64,000 bases of DNA from Polydactylus sextarius (Eukaryota > Chordata > Actinopteri > Polynemidae): contig CM028919.1 of NCBI GenBank assembly GCA_016801845.1, forward strand, positions 14,467,001 through 14,531,000. Direction: 5' to 3'. The position numbers and the translations under genes were made by a program. Below the pieces are notes generated by a model. It was not told the DNA's origin. It saw only the letters and a list, made by a program, of their open reading frames with translations, and searched no databases. This document shows positions 1-10,105 of the stretch, one piece after another. Within the stretch, counting starts at the first letter, position 1. Each line of letters begins with the position of its first letter.

Positions 1-62
1 AGCAGTTTCTTCCAGTAGTTACTTTTTGTGAGTTTCTTTTTTTCTTTTCTTTTTTTTTTTAC

Positions 63-162
63 CTGGCTTTGGTGGGAAAGTTCTGACTGAGGTCTTTCAT
101 AACGTTGAGGGCATCAACGGCGGGAGCAGCAAGAATACGAGCTGCAGTCTGGAAACTCAGAT
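63..162 (-). CDS. uggt1: UGGT1 coding exon 10 (last exon in window)
   Basis: Acceptor TTTTATAG before 162, donor GTAAAAAA at 62. It encodes DLSFQTAARILAAPAVDALN and VMKDLSQNFPTKA, then two bases of the next codon, residues 316-348. The reading frame continues left of the window. Confidence 0.95.
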
Positions 163-2913
163 CTATAAAAGAAATGGTGGGAGGATGAGAAAGTCGGCAA
201 AGAGGGCGAAAAAAAAATGGGAAAGAGATGAATGGACAAAACCAGAGAGAGGGGAAGCAGAAACACACAAGAGGTATAGAGAGAAGGAGAACACGGAGAA
301 AGAGAAAGTTTCCACAAAATAAAAGCAGTATGAGCATTTGTCAGAGTCCGTACTATGAATAAACTCACAACGAATACATGAGGCTTGAAGTTCAAAGGAA
401 ATAAAGAACATCAGGTGCTTGAACAGACGATTATCATCAGGAACACAACGACTTTCATTTGAAAATAAAAGTCTAGAAACTGTGCAACAGTTTTGAGATA
501 AAGTGTGTTAAAAAATTTAACATTTGCCAGTTTGTACGAATCCACAAATTACAACTGACGCTGATGAGAACATCATTAGTTTTTGGTCATAAACTTAAGT
601 ATGTGACAAATTATAATTTTGACCTGATGAGTTTGAGATGAAAAGTCAGAGGATCACCAAAGTGATTACAATTCATCTCATAGGGGACATTAATGTCTGC
701 ACTAAATTTCACAGTAATCTATCCCACCAAGATAACTCACAAAAAAAAAAAAAAAAAAAATAATCACAAACGTGAACCTGCTGGCGGCGCAGCAGGAAAA
801 AAAGTCAAGGGATCACCAAAGTCATTAGGATTTGTCCTCTGGGCATCATGGATGTCTGGACGAAATTTAATCCATCGGATGACAAATTTCACTCTGGACC
901 AAAGTGTCGGACCGACAGACAGACAGACGCTATTGTCCCTGGAGCCATTTTATTGGTTAAGCCAATTAACGTATTAATTAAGAAATAATTTCATGTTAAC
1001 ATGCTTGTCTACACATCTGATTCATTCATTTAAATGATCTGGAAACACAAAGGATAAAGAATCTATAGTCTGGAGAAGTGTTACATAGGCAAATCTGATA
1101 ACATCATATATATATATTTATATATAGTGAGATACTGTATAAGAGCATGTAGAGCTTGTCCTTGTGAGGCAGCAGCGTGTGCAGTGATGACTGTTTTAAA
1201 GCAACGAGCGTCTCTGCACCGGTGTTGTAGCCAGTGTGATTATTAGCCCCTGGAGGTCTCCCTCTCTTTATAAACAGGCTGAGCTAATGAGCCCCAGCGG
1301 GGTAGAAGATAAAGACAGACGCCCACATGACAGTCAGACAGTCCGCCTCAGACACATCTCTTATCACCTTCACATCCTCTATGAACCACAATCAAAGCCT
1401 CCTGACCACACCTCACGGCAGAAACAAACCTCTTTATGCAGGTTTTTATAAAATAAACACGTATAAAAAACAAGAAACAGCGTCAAAGACTTGCTGCAGG
1501 TATGTCCGAGGTAAGAAAAAAAAGAATTAAAAAGCAAAAAAATACAATTAGAACTATGAGTCATCAGATGATGTAACTAATCAATAATGCTTTTATGTCG
1601 CTGCAGGTAATGCTCTCAATCCTCAAGATATTATGACTCATATGTATCCAGAGGAAACCAGATCGATCGCAGTCATTGATTAGAGAACAAGACACGTTCG
1701 TTTTCTGCTGCAACTTTGATTCACTGATGGAATCATCTCAACGTTAAAGCAACAGACGCCAGTATTAATTTCCATTTATTTATTAATGATCGGTAATGGA
1801 TAGGGAAAATAAATCAAACGGAATGAAACAACTGAACCGACATTGATACGGATCCATTAGTTAACATTCAAAGGGTTTAGTGAAGCATGTGCAAGGAAAT
1901 GTTTTAATTCTAGTTTATTAAAAAAAGGAAATCAAGGTTAAACCTACAGCTAAGAGCTGAAGCATTTCTACATTTAATTTGGTTTAATTTGATTGTTGTT
2001 GTAGTTGCTGTAAACACAAAATCACAATCAAAGATAAGGCAGATTTAGTGACTGTCTTCCTGCTTCATAAATGCTTCAGTACATGGACCCAAGTGGACCA
2101 AGATCCATCTTTGTAGTCAACCTTGGTCTTGGTTAAAGTGATGGTCTGGAGTAAACTGAACCCAGCGTCTATTTCACCATGAATATGAATCAAACACGTA
2201 AAATACAGATTTGATTTAAAGTGTTGGCTTTTATCACAATCAAATCATCACAATACGATTATTTCATGTTATAATTCATTCATTCTTTCTTTTGTCAGGA
2301 CAAAAAAGATCGTTTGGGTCCAGAAACAGCTGATTACACTTTGATGGGGGTGAAGAACTGGGATTGTTGCCATCAGATAATTATCTTTCGTTAGCTGTAG
2401 CTATGAAAATAATGGACGGGGAGCTCAGTCGGAGTCATCAGGGTACATTTACAACATCATAAAATCGATTACCTCAAAATTTAAGCGACAGAAATAATGC
2501 CTGCAGGTGTTGACAGTAAGCTGAGGAAGTGTTTGCTTTGGTGCAGACTCCAAGACCTCACAGTTTATTTTTGTTAGGTAGTCGTGATCTTGGCTCCGTC
2601 AAATTTTAGGTGTTTGTTTTAGTAGGCTGTCAACAGTCTATTAAGTAATTACTAAGTGATGGAAAACTAACACGAATAAACAGAACATTTCCGGTGTGGC
2701 GAGTTTATATCGACAAATTCAATCATGTTACAGCAGGAAATAGAACATTTGGAAAAAAAAAAAAAAACAGAAAGAAAATGAAAACTGGAGGGAGACTCAC
2801 CTTGCATTTGCCAAACTTTCAAAGGTGCCATTTCATTTGTGCTTTCAACTAAATGTTTCCTCAACTCTTTTAGCTGTTCTTTTAGCTCTGGATAGAGCGT
2901 CCTGTTGACAAAC

Positions 2914-2982
<69 letters not shown>

Positions 2983-5900
2983 GAGACAGACAGACAGAGA
3001 GACAGACAGAGTGTAAGTGCTTCTGCTAAATTCCAAAATGGCAAATTGCTCATTAAGAGAGAGTCGATGGGTTTAAAGATGGATTAGTTCATTTTCAGGT
3101 TAGTTTATCAGAGATAAAAGGTTATAGTCAGAGCTTAGAGGGAAGTAGAGAAGCAGAAAGGAAGAAAAAGTCTTGGCTGGTGTGACTGTGGTGCAGTTCC
3201 TGGAGCTAATCCAGGCTTTGAATTTTTATCTTGGCCTGACACTGAGCCACTCACTTGAGTTTGCCAAAAAGGAATCCCTGGACCTCGTCCACGGGATCAT
3301 TTTCTCCGATCACTGTGGCGTTCACCTCCGCCCCTGAAACCACAATCAATTAACTCGTTATTCGCATCAGGACTCCTGTGGGATTACACAATTGTGGGCA
3401 TGTTTGTATTGACAGTGTGTGTTTTAGCGCGTGTCCACCTTGGACTTGTGTGTCGTCCTTTGCTTTGTACTCCTGGCTTTTGATGGCGAGCTCCACTCCG
3501 TACCCAGACAGATACACTTTCTTTCCACTTGGATTCTGCAAGAAAAAATGATGAGCATGAGTGTATCGTATCTCTTGATGCACCTTGATATTTCCTGACA
3601 TTAACAAGGGTTTAAATGCATGAATAAATACATTGAGACGACGCTGACATTAGACAGAAATCAAACTGTCTGGTCCATTTTGCTGCAGCTGCACTGATAT
3701 GAAATGTAACAATGTTTCTAATCTATATTCAACAAAGTACAGATAAGAAATCGTTTCCCATGTGGTACCTATTTTTGTTAACTTTTCAGCATTCATCTTC
3801 ATCCCTGCTGTAAAACAAGAATCTCACTTTCAACAAAAAAGAAGCAACAAATACTTGTGCATGACGACTCCTACAGCTTTCGACTAGAGACGACCAGCTG
3901 TTGCTTTTTAGGCACTAACTGTCCCCTGATTAGCCCCTGAGCTTTGAAGCGAAACAAAAAAAGTAAAATGTTACAACCTCTCTCCAGTGCCGAGGACTTC
4001 ATGCTTAACAGACAGATGGTGGGAATATTTTTGCATAATTGCGAGAGGAAAAAATGATAAATTAGAGAGGCACATTTCATCCCAGGTGTAAATGAGGATC
4101 CTAATTAAACAGGTTTAAAAAAAAAAAAAAAAAAGAAGAAGATGAGGATAACCGAAAAGACAAGTGCTTTTAAATCATCATCCTGCCTCATGTTCACACA
4201 GAGGTATAGACAGTATATTCATGGCTGGAGGGCTCTCCAGTATAACTACATCCAATTATTTTTTGTAGCGCGTCTGCTTTTTTTTTTTTTTTTGTTGTTT
4301 TTTTTGTTTAAATAAAGACAGAAAAGAGTGACAGAAAATGTTCATTTTTCAAAAGTTGTCACACTTTTCCTGAGACAGAAAACACCAAACCAACTTTCTA
4401 TTTGGAGATTGTTTTGTCTACGAGACGTCAGTGAATAATAAAACACCTACAGCCAGGTAATGGCGGAGCACATAAGTCACCAGTCCCTCTCTGACTTTGG
4501 TTGCTATGGCTTCGTGAAAACTGTGAAATTCAGGTTTTCCAAACTCAGCGTAGAGGATGACGACAGGACCGTCTGGGTTTGATCCTGGGTATTTGTGGTC
4601 ACCTTTGAACAGGTATGGCTTCGGCCTAAAATAAAAAAGAGACAAAATGGCGTCAGTGTTAAGATTAAGGTAATTATTTGAATGATTTATGAATCTTGTT
4701 TCTTAAATCTTCTATGTCTTTCGTTACCTCTCAGGTGCAGTTTTCAGCAGCGTTGTTAAGCTTTCGACATCACAACTCTTTACCCCGTGGACGCTAAAAA
4801 AAGCCGAGCAGCCAGACGGAGGAGACTGATTGGACGCGATCTAGAAATACGAAGAACGGAGGGATCGTTAATCACATGCAAGCACGTTTACAGGAATATC
4901 ACCTCCTTCTCTTAAAAAATACATTTAAATAATTGTTCAGGTACCTGTTGGAAGGAGTGTACTGTTGCAGAGTAGGCTCTCAGGGAGAGGGCAAACTTCA
5001 GCATGTTCAACTGGACGGAGCTAAGCAGAGCACTGGCCCTCTTCACGATCAGGTCATAATAGGCCTGATCTGTGTCTGCGTGATGAGAACAAGAGCACAA
5101 CACTGTTAAAACACTGTTATTCTGCAGGTTTTCTGTCACAAAAGTTACAGTTCAACTGTTTTACACCAAAGCAGAGACACAAACGAACAGCAAAAAAAAT
5201 ATAGTTGCAGCTCTATTCTATCATGTTATTGCTTGCATAAGTGTTTGGCCAAAACACTGACACTGCAATTGCTGCCAAGAAGCTTGCATACACATCATAA
5301 ATTCAGCTGCTCGCAGCACACACATTAAAGTGAAAACTGGTCTGGAGGGGATGAGGTAGCTTTACTTTACCGTCATGCTCTCCTTCTATATTTTGATTGG
5401 CCTCGACAAAGTCCCAGAACTTCTCCTGACTCTCCTCTGCCAGGAACTCGCTGAGAAACAAAAGATGATGAAGGTGACAGTACGTAATATGCAGAAAAGT
5501 TTTCATTTTGCTTGCTGAAGTCAGAACACAGTTCATGAGAGAAGAGCATCTGAAGCCTTTAAATATTCAGCATCTTGCTCAAGGACACATCAGTGAGACA
5601 GAAGTTTAAACTCACTTAGAGTGCAGTCTCAGTAATGACCCCACCAGCCCTCAGGACATTGATTTATCTATTATCTGCTTCCAAAATTTAATGTCAGATG
5701 TAATGCGGCCAAATGGCTGCTATACTGTACCTGGCCTCCAGCAGTAGAGGAGTGTCAGCCCATTTGGTCGTGAGGGTTGTGGTGACAGCTTTGGAATCTG
5801 CACCCGCAGACACTGCAGAGAGCAGCGACAGCAGCAGGACACAGAGAAACCACATCCTCAAGCCCACGCCTGGGAAGACAGTGGTGGAACATATTAGGTG

Positions 5901-7445
5901 GGAGGAAGAAGCAAACGAGATGAAGAAACAGCTCAACTCTGCTTTTATATGACACCAAATACACACTGAGTGACACATCAGCATATAAAATACTGGTTTG
6001 ATTTAAACTGTTGACTTTTATCAGTATAAAACAATTATGATGTGATCATTTTGTGTTATAATTCATTCTTTCTAATGGTAATTAAGAAAATAACAAAACA
6101 ACCCAGGGTCTATTTCACCACAAATAAGAGTTGAACATCCTCCAAGAGATATTTTACGTTGGTTGAAGTGATATCACATTTGGCCGTCTTTTATTTTTTT
6201 TTTTTTTTTACAACCAAATAACTATTTATAAAAGTAAATGGGGCAGTCAGCCAAACGTATCTAAATTGTCATTTTTTAACCACTAATAAAGATCAAAATA
6301 TCACTTCACTTCAGCAGTAGCATGAATAGGGTCCCTACACATAAACTGAAGTACTGATAACTTTAATAAGAGTTTATTAAAAAGACTGTTTTACAAGACT
6401 TACCCAACATCTTGTTTTCATAACAACTGGTGATGAAGGGTGTTCCACATCAGCAGATTCATCACTTTCCAGAACAACAGGCCGACGTGTCCGTGAAGAG
6501 CAAGAAAAATGATGAATCTGCTGATCTGGAACAACCTTCATCACCAGTTGTTATGAAAACAAGACGTTGGGTAAGTCTTGTCTACATTTGGCTGGCTGCC
6601 CCACTCACTTTCATTGTTAGGTACAAAGGTACAAACAAAAGACAATCAAACTTGAAATTACTTCATCCAACCAACCATACAACAGACCACAAGCTAGATT
6701 CATTTAACTTAAATATCAGTGAGTCTCACAGTCGACTAGTTAGTTGACAATTGAACCAGATTTTTTTTGTCATAAGGAGAAAAGCAACACATCAACAGCC
6801 TTCAAGGCTTGATCTATTATGTTTTGGAGAAGAGACAAAGCACCTGAGAGATTGTTTGCACAAGTCTGAACTTGTCAAAACTAATAGAGACCAAATCTTA
6901 TACTGAAGCAGCTTCAAACTAATGAAGATCATGTCAACAGATGATCACAAATCATAACTCCATAACCAATATGTTACATTGTCTAAAGATGCTTCTCTCT
7001 AGTGTCTTTTTAGATTTATTTATAATGTATTTAGGCTAACAAGCCTATCAGAGAAATAGCTAATCTAGACATAACATCTGGCCATTTTTCTGTGACAAGG
7101 AAGCAATTAGATTGAAGAGTTTGTACAATTTCATTCAACAAGATTGCCTCTGACCACAGAGATGTTATGTAGGGATTAGTTCAACCAAAACATGTTAATG
7201 TTTCCAGACTCAGTGTGATACTGTTAATCTGCTAAATAACAACAACCACCATAAAAGAAGTTGCTTCTAACATGTTTCATGACGCATGGTACAAAGTACA
7301 GTTCATCTCAGGTGGATCCAGATACGACTGGTTTCATGTTGGTTCATTCAGTGTCAGACTGGTTTAATCAATCACAAATGTCTCAATGCTTTAAAGGAGG
7401 TTTCAGCTGAAAAAATCGACCAAGCAGACAGACAGACAGATAGAC

Positions 7446-7501
<56 letters not shown>

Positions 7502-8953
7502 GACTATTAATCTCAGGGACACCAAAGAAGAAGTTGTTCCTGTTCTTCATACTTGTGTGACCTTGTTTGTTCTTACTGTCTGTATTTTCTTACACAACGA
7601 ATTAAAGCAGATCAGATGGCTTCCTGATAGTGTTACATGATGGATAAAAATGACAAAAAGTGGCCAAAAGTTTTGTTTTTGTACCTTTTGTTGAACATGA
7701 TATTTCCACATGCCCATCTGTCCTATCTGACTAATTAACTACACAACTAATTAAATAACTTTCCAACTATGAAATAAAGAGACAGGTGCTTTGTGAATTC
7801 AGGATCAGGACTCGAGCTGCAACTAAACCACTTTGTTGTGATTGATCTGACAGTTATTTAGTTATCACATAGCGAGGGCAGAAACCCAGAAGGGAAGACG
7901 TCATATTTTTGGTGAAATGGAGAAATTTATATCAAATAAAAACTCTTTATGAGCTCTATCTACTACACAATTACCTTGCAGATATTGATAAGTATTAGTC
8001 CTAGATTTTCTTTAAAATCTCAACTTCCCACAGCTCAAACTATCATGTTTAAACAGCCAAACTGCATTTGCATAATTTCCATACTTTTCATTCATTTATA
8101 ACATGAAAAGTAGAGAAATGTCAACTTTAGTTATTTCTATCAGAACAAACCAATAACTACTTATCTGCAGTAAATAATCAGTTTATTAGGAACCATGGCT
8201 GATTAAGAATAAAACAATACATCTGCGCTTTTTAGCGGGGACTCACTTAAACCCATGAAACCTGGTTTGATTGGTCACCGAGTCCAGGACCCGGAACTCA
8301 AGACTCGCTGCGTCCAGCATCGTCCCAGCCCACTTTAACCCTTGATGACCCCAAAACAAACCATCCTCAATCCAGACAAATATCATATTTTAACATCTGA
8401 ATCTAAACAAGACAAGAGTAATGAAACCGGATAAGATCTAGTCGCGATATGAGTCTGATAGTTTTGTTTATTTAATTAGAGATTATGATGTGATGAGTGT
8501 GTGTGTGTAAACAAACGGCTCGATGATCTCTGAACCAATCGGAAACTTCAGCGTGTCTCCTCCAGCTTCACATCCGGACTTTAGCTCCGGCTGCAAGCTA
8601 ACGGCTAACATCATCAACCCGTAAACTTTTAATGGTTTAATCAGCTTTAATGTCGCTCTCATTAACACACAGAAGATCAGCGACAGTTTATAAACTTATA
8701 ACCGTTCAACGCTTAAACTGACGTTAGCTACAAGAAGCCGCAGCTAGCTAGCTAGCTAACTCTTCCTGCACTAAAAACGAAAGCTACTTCATTTTTTTAG
8801 TCGCCTCGTTTTTACTCACAACCTCACAACAAGTTTATATCATAGTTTGTAAAAACGCTGCAACAAGCGATGTGATTTTTTTAAAAGCTTAGTCGCATTA
8901 AAAATGAATGATTTACTCTTACCGGAGCCGGCTCCGTAGCTTCCTGCATCCAT
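63..8953 (-). CDS. uggt1: UDP-glucose:glycoprotein glucosyltransferase 1, 5' part (10 exons)
   Basis: Encodes the N-terminal 348 residues of the ER-lumen folding sensor that adds glucose back to N-glycans of misfolded glycoproteins, so calnexin/calreticulin re-bind them. Ten exons join in phase with GT/AG ends. Seen in order: start ATG at 8953-8951, a hydrophobic signal segment at residues 17-31, LTTKW and TPLLLEASEF, a cysteine pair at residues 138 and 150 in the thioredoxin-like region, YLFKGDHKYPGSNP, VYLSGYGVELAIKS, DEVQGFLFGKLK, LVESTNEMAPLKVW, and NVMKDLSQNFPTKAR at the left end. The full protein is about 1550 residues, so the later thioredoxin-like, beta-sandwich and GT24 catalytic domains lie left of the window. 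UGGT1 is preferred over UGGT2 by the start of the mature protein, the NEMAPLKVW block and the HS6ST1 neighbour. No frameshift or internal stop was seen. Confidence 0.95.
645..945 (+). repeat. Two tandem partial copies of a common teleost interspersed repeat
   Basis: GGATCACCAAAGT occurs at about 652 and 810, each followed by a diverged version of the same text (a CATC/ATGTCTG segment, then an AAATTTCA/AAATTTAA segment). The second copy ends in CTCTGGACCAAAGTGTCGGA and CCGACAGACAGAC. I recognise this wording as a high-copy repeat of teleost genomes, probably a retroelement 3' end. The copies are separated by an A-rich linker. Confidence 0.7.
2133..2195 (+). mobile_element. Solo terminal fragment of the palindromic MITE family
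   Basis: TTAAAGTGATGGTCTGGAGT leads into GTCTATTTCACCATGAAT. This is the inverted form of the right end of the element at 19367-20044, which closes with a GGTGAAATAGACTCTGG stretch and GGACCGTCACTTTAA. Only the outermost arm remains here. Confidence 0.65.
2201..2293 (+). repeat. 90-bp dispersed repeat, copy 1
   Basis: AAATACAGATTTGATTTAAA to the ATAATTCATTCATTCTTTC end matches 5987-6073 (AAATACTGGTTTGATTTAAA to ATAATTCATTCTTTC), same orientation. Both copies lie within about 30 bases of sequence from the palindromic MITE family. Identity not known. Confidence 0.6.
2801..2901 (-). CDS. uggt1: UGGT1 coding exon 9
   Basis: Acceptor GTCAACAG before 2901, donor GTGAGT at 2800. It encodes TLYPELKEQLKELRKHLVES and TNEMAPLKVWQMQ, residues 282-315. 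A CTGT-repeat tract on the transcribed strand begins about 14 bases upstream of the exon and occupies the polypyrimidine position. Confidence 0.95.
2915..3010 (+). repeat. (CAGA)n microsatellite at UGGT1 exon 9 acceptor
   Basis: About 24 units of CAGA with two GAGA interruptions near the right end. On the transcribed minus strand it reads (CTGT)n and ends about 14 bases upstream of exon 9. Confidence 0.97.
3255..3333 (-). CDS. uggt1: UGGT1 coding exon 8
   Basis: Acceptor GTTTCAG before 3333, donor GTGAGT at 3254. It encodes AEVNATVIGENDPVDEVQGF then LFGKLK, residues 256-281. NAT is a possible N-glycosylation site in the lumenal domain. Found by phase and homology; too short to show as an open frame. 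Confidence 0.93.
3439..3535 (-). CDS. uggt1: UGGT1 coding exon 7
   Basis: Acceptor TTCTTGCAG before 3535, donor GTGGAC at 3438. It encodes NPSGKKVYLSGYGVELAIKS then QEYKAKDDTQVQ, residues 224-255, one of the most conserved UGGT segments. The donor is GT-G rather than GT-A/G-AGT, a weaker but usable site. Confidence 0.94.
3536..4450 (-). other. UGGT1 intron 6
   Basis: Nothing recognisable apart from an A-tract at about 4117-4134 and a T-tract at about 4278-4293. Confidence 0.8.
4451..4625 (-). CDS. uggt1: UGGT1 coding exon 6
   Basis: Acceptor TTATTTTAG before 4625, donor GTAGGTG at 4450. It encodes PKPYLFKGDHKYPGSNPDG, PVVILYAEFGKPEFHSFHEA and TYVLRHYLA, residues 165-223, with strong family identity. 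Ends in phase 0. Confidence 0.96.
4728..4840 (-). CDS. uggt1: UGGT1 coding exon 5 (conserved cysteine pair)
   Basis: Acceptor TTTCTAG before 4840, donor GTAACG at 4727. It encodes IASNQSPPSGCSAFFSVHGV then KSCDVESLTTLLKTAPER. Cysteines at residues 138 and 150 are placed like the disulfide of the first thioredoxin-like domain in known UGGT structures. It is too short to stand out as an open frame and was found by splicing exon 4 to exon 6. Confidence 0.93.
4945..5075 (-). CDS. uggt1: UGGT1 coding exon 4
   Basis: Acceptor CACGCAG before 5075, donor GTACCT at 4944. It encodes residues 84-127, including YYDLIVKRASALLSSVQLN and LKFALSLRAYSATVHSFQQ, a helical stretch of the first thioredoxin-like domain. 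Ends in phase 0. Confidence 0.95.
5371..5450 (-). CDS. uggt1: UGGT1 coding exon 3
   Basis: Acceptor TTTCTCAG before 5450, donor GTAAAG at 5370. It encodes EFLAEESQEKFWDFVEANQN followed by IEGEHD, residues 57-83, the start of the first thioredoxin-like domain. Phase 2 in, phase 1 out, matching its neighbours. Confidence 0.95.
5731..5869 (-). CDS. uggt1: UGGT1 coding exon 2 (signal peptide, mature N-terminus)
   Basis: Acceptor CTTCCCAG before 5869, donor GTACAG at 5730. It encodes residues 11-56: the leucine-rich core WFLCVLLLSLLSAVSA, a likely signal-peptidase site near residue 32, then ADSKAVTTTLTTKW and TPLLLEA. This is the diagnostic start of mature UGGT1. The exon ends after two bases of a serine codon completed by exon 3. 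Confidence 0.95.
5987..6073 (+). repeat. 90-bp dispersed repeat, copy 2
   Basis: Partner of 2201-2293, directly before the palindromic element at 6098. It may be part of a larger composite element. Confidence 0.6.
6098..6676 (+). mobile_element. Long-palindrome non-autonomous DNA transposon, copy A
   Basis: A hairpin-like element. The left-arm block around 6393-6470 (ACAAGACTTACCCAACATCT onward) is mirrored by the right-arm block around 6508-6580 (ending GACGTTGGGTAAGTCTT). The left arm is long and near complete. The right arm skips from GTAAGTCTTG straight to TTTGGCTGGCTGCCCC, so about 150 bases present in copy B are missing. Arms of more than 200 bp and no transposase fit a foldback or MITE-type element; the superfamily is not assigned. 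Confidence 0.75.
7424..7501 (+). repeat. (CAGA)n/(GATA)n microsatellite
   Basis: CAGACAGACAGA grades into about 14 units of GATA. In UGGT1 intron 1. Confidence 0.97.
8923..8953 (-). CDS. uggt1: UGGT1 coding exon 1
   Basis: Thirty-one coding bases from the ATG at 8953-8951, giving MDAGSYGAGS plus one base, then donor GTAAGAGT at 8922. The ATG has A at -3 and G at +4, a good vertebrate start context. Spliced to exon 2 it reads in frame through GVGLRM into the signal peptide. A second in-frame ATG at 5855 just before the hydrophobic core is an alternative start; a short extension before the core is also present in mammalian UGGT1. No in-frame stop was seen for some 150 bases upstream, so the true start could be tested only with RNA. 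Confidence 0.75.
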
Positions 8954-9110
8954 GATAAACGGGGAGTGGGTGGGGCCTGACAGCGAGATGAGGTAGCCGC
9001 AGATGTCGCCTGATCGAAAAAAAAAATAAAACGAAATAAATATAAAAATTAAAAAACTGAAACTATACAGAACTAAAACAAAACGTGACTTGGACACAAA
9101 ACATCTCATT
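8954..9110 (-). promoter_or_regulatory. uggt1: UGGT1 5' UTR and proximal promoter (approximate)
   Basis: Sequence directly upstream of the start codon. The first 60 bases are GC-rich and hold a CCCCACCC Sp/KLF-like box (about 8970-8980, minus strand). Beyond about 9010 it turns AT-rich. No TATA box at a fixed distance and no full ER-stress element (CCAAT-N9-CCACG) was seen by eye. The transcription start is not determined. Confidence 0.35.
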
Positions 9111-9424
9111 TAACTGAGAAATAATTAAAATCCAGAAGTGAAGGGAAACTGAGGCTAATCTGGCAATTAACTTTACTACCTAACCTCTGCCCCCCAAACT
9201 AGAAATATAATTACATGTAATATTTATTTTATTTTTACTCAATTAAATTCTTCACTTTTATTTTATTTATTATAGATATTTATACACGAGTGTTTTAAAT
9301 AAATGAACAGGATTCTTTGCTTAAATTTTTCATGTTATTAAATTAAAAATATTTAACAATGAAACTACTCAAAATGTGTGTTTACTGTATATGAAATAAT
9401 ATATAAATTGCTGTAAAAGTCACA

Positions 9425-9426
<2 letters not shown>

Positions 9427-9472
<46 letters not shown>

Positions 9473-9478
9473 ATGTTC
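9427..9478 (+). repeat. Poly-T tract, 52 bases
   Basis: Uninterrupted T52 on the plus strand (A52 on the UGGT1 sense strand), about 475 bases upstream of the UGGT1 start codon. Such tracts tend to exclude nucleosomes; it may equally be a retroelement tail. Assembly length is uncertain for homopolymers. Confidence 0.95.
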
Positions 9479-9880
9479 AGGATTTCATATTCAATTTTTA
9501 GCTTAAAAGTGTGAAACAGAAAATGTAAACAGGATATTAGATTATTATATTACATTAATAATGATGATGAAAGTATGTTTGTGCAGCAAGTTTAAAAAAG
9601 TATTATTAAATAAGTGACGTATATATGTGAGCTTGTATTTATTTGTATTACTTTTTATAATTAGCCAATGAAATTGTTTTTCTATAGCATCTTTCTTCCA
9701 GTTTTGAGCCAAAAAAACATGATTTACAGATGATTAACATATAGATAATCAGAGAGGAAGCCAACAAGCTGACAATGAAAACAGGTAAATAGAAACAGAA
9801 AGTGCAGAAATATGAACCATATTTAATCAAATTTAACAAAACACCATCCTGTGGAGGAAGGTTTTTAGTTTACGTTTAAA

Positions 9881-10105
9881 AAACGTCTATACCTCCGTCC
9901 TCTCAGATCTTCAGGGCCTCGGAGCATAAGAGCTGAAAAGCTGCTCCATCAAAAGGTTTTAGTCCTGAACCTTGGAACAGCTACAAGATTCAAGAGTGAT
10001 TTAAAATGAAAAAAAGAAACTTAAAGTCAAATGTAGGAAGGCAACCGGTGTAAAAACTGGATTTAATCATATGAAGATCATTCTGAAGGATTTGTCATTT
10101 AAAGG
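9881..10105 (+). repeat. Decayed teleost interspersed repeat
   Basis: CCTTGGAACAGCTACAAGA, then AAACTTAAAGTCAAATGTAG, GGCAACCGGTGTAAAAACTGG and a GATCATTCTG stretch resemble, from memory, a widespread teleost retroelement-type repeat. Diverged; exact ends not clear. Confidence 0.4.

Larger units (their letters stand above)
163..2800 (-). other. UGGT1 intron 9
   Basis: Non-coding. Holds a doubled teleost repeat (645-945), a run of about 20 adenines near 740-760, a transposon-arm fragment (2133-2195) and one copy of a 90-bp repeat (2201-2293). No other gene seen. Confidence 0.85.
5870..8922 (-). other. UGGT1 intron 1
   Basis: Three kilobases, non-coding. Holds the 90-bp repeat, the palindromic element at 6098-6676, a GATA array (7424-7501) and a CTAG/AGCT run near 8741-8758. 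The part next to exon 1 (8480-8900) is less AT-rich and carries CCAATCGG at about 8535. Confidence 0.8.

Noticed and set aside
2845..3087. Frames encoding long CLSV or TDRQ repeats
   Set aside because: Translations of the CAGA microsatellite next to UGGT1 exon 9.
6430..6747. Open frame on the plus strand with a plausible-looking acidic and basic peptide and a GTAAGTC after it
   Set aside because: It lies in the palindromic element; the same text is mirrored in the other arm, and copy B has a stop (TGTAATAACC) in this segment.
63..8953. UGGT2 instead of UGGT1
   Set aside because: The mature N-terminus, the NEMAPLKVW block and the HS6ST1 neighbour fit UGGT1 better.
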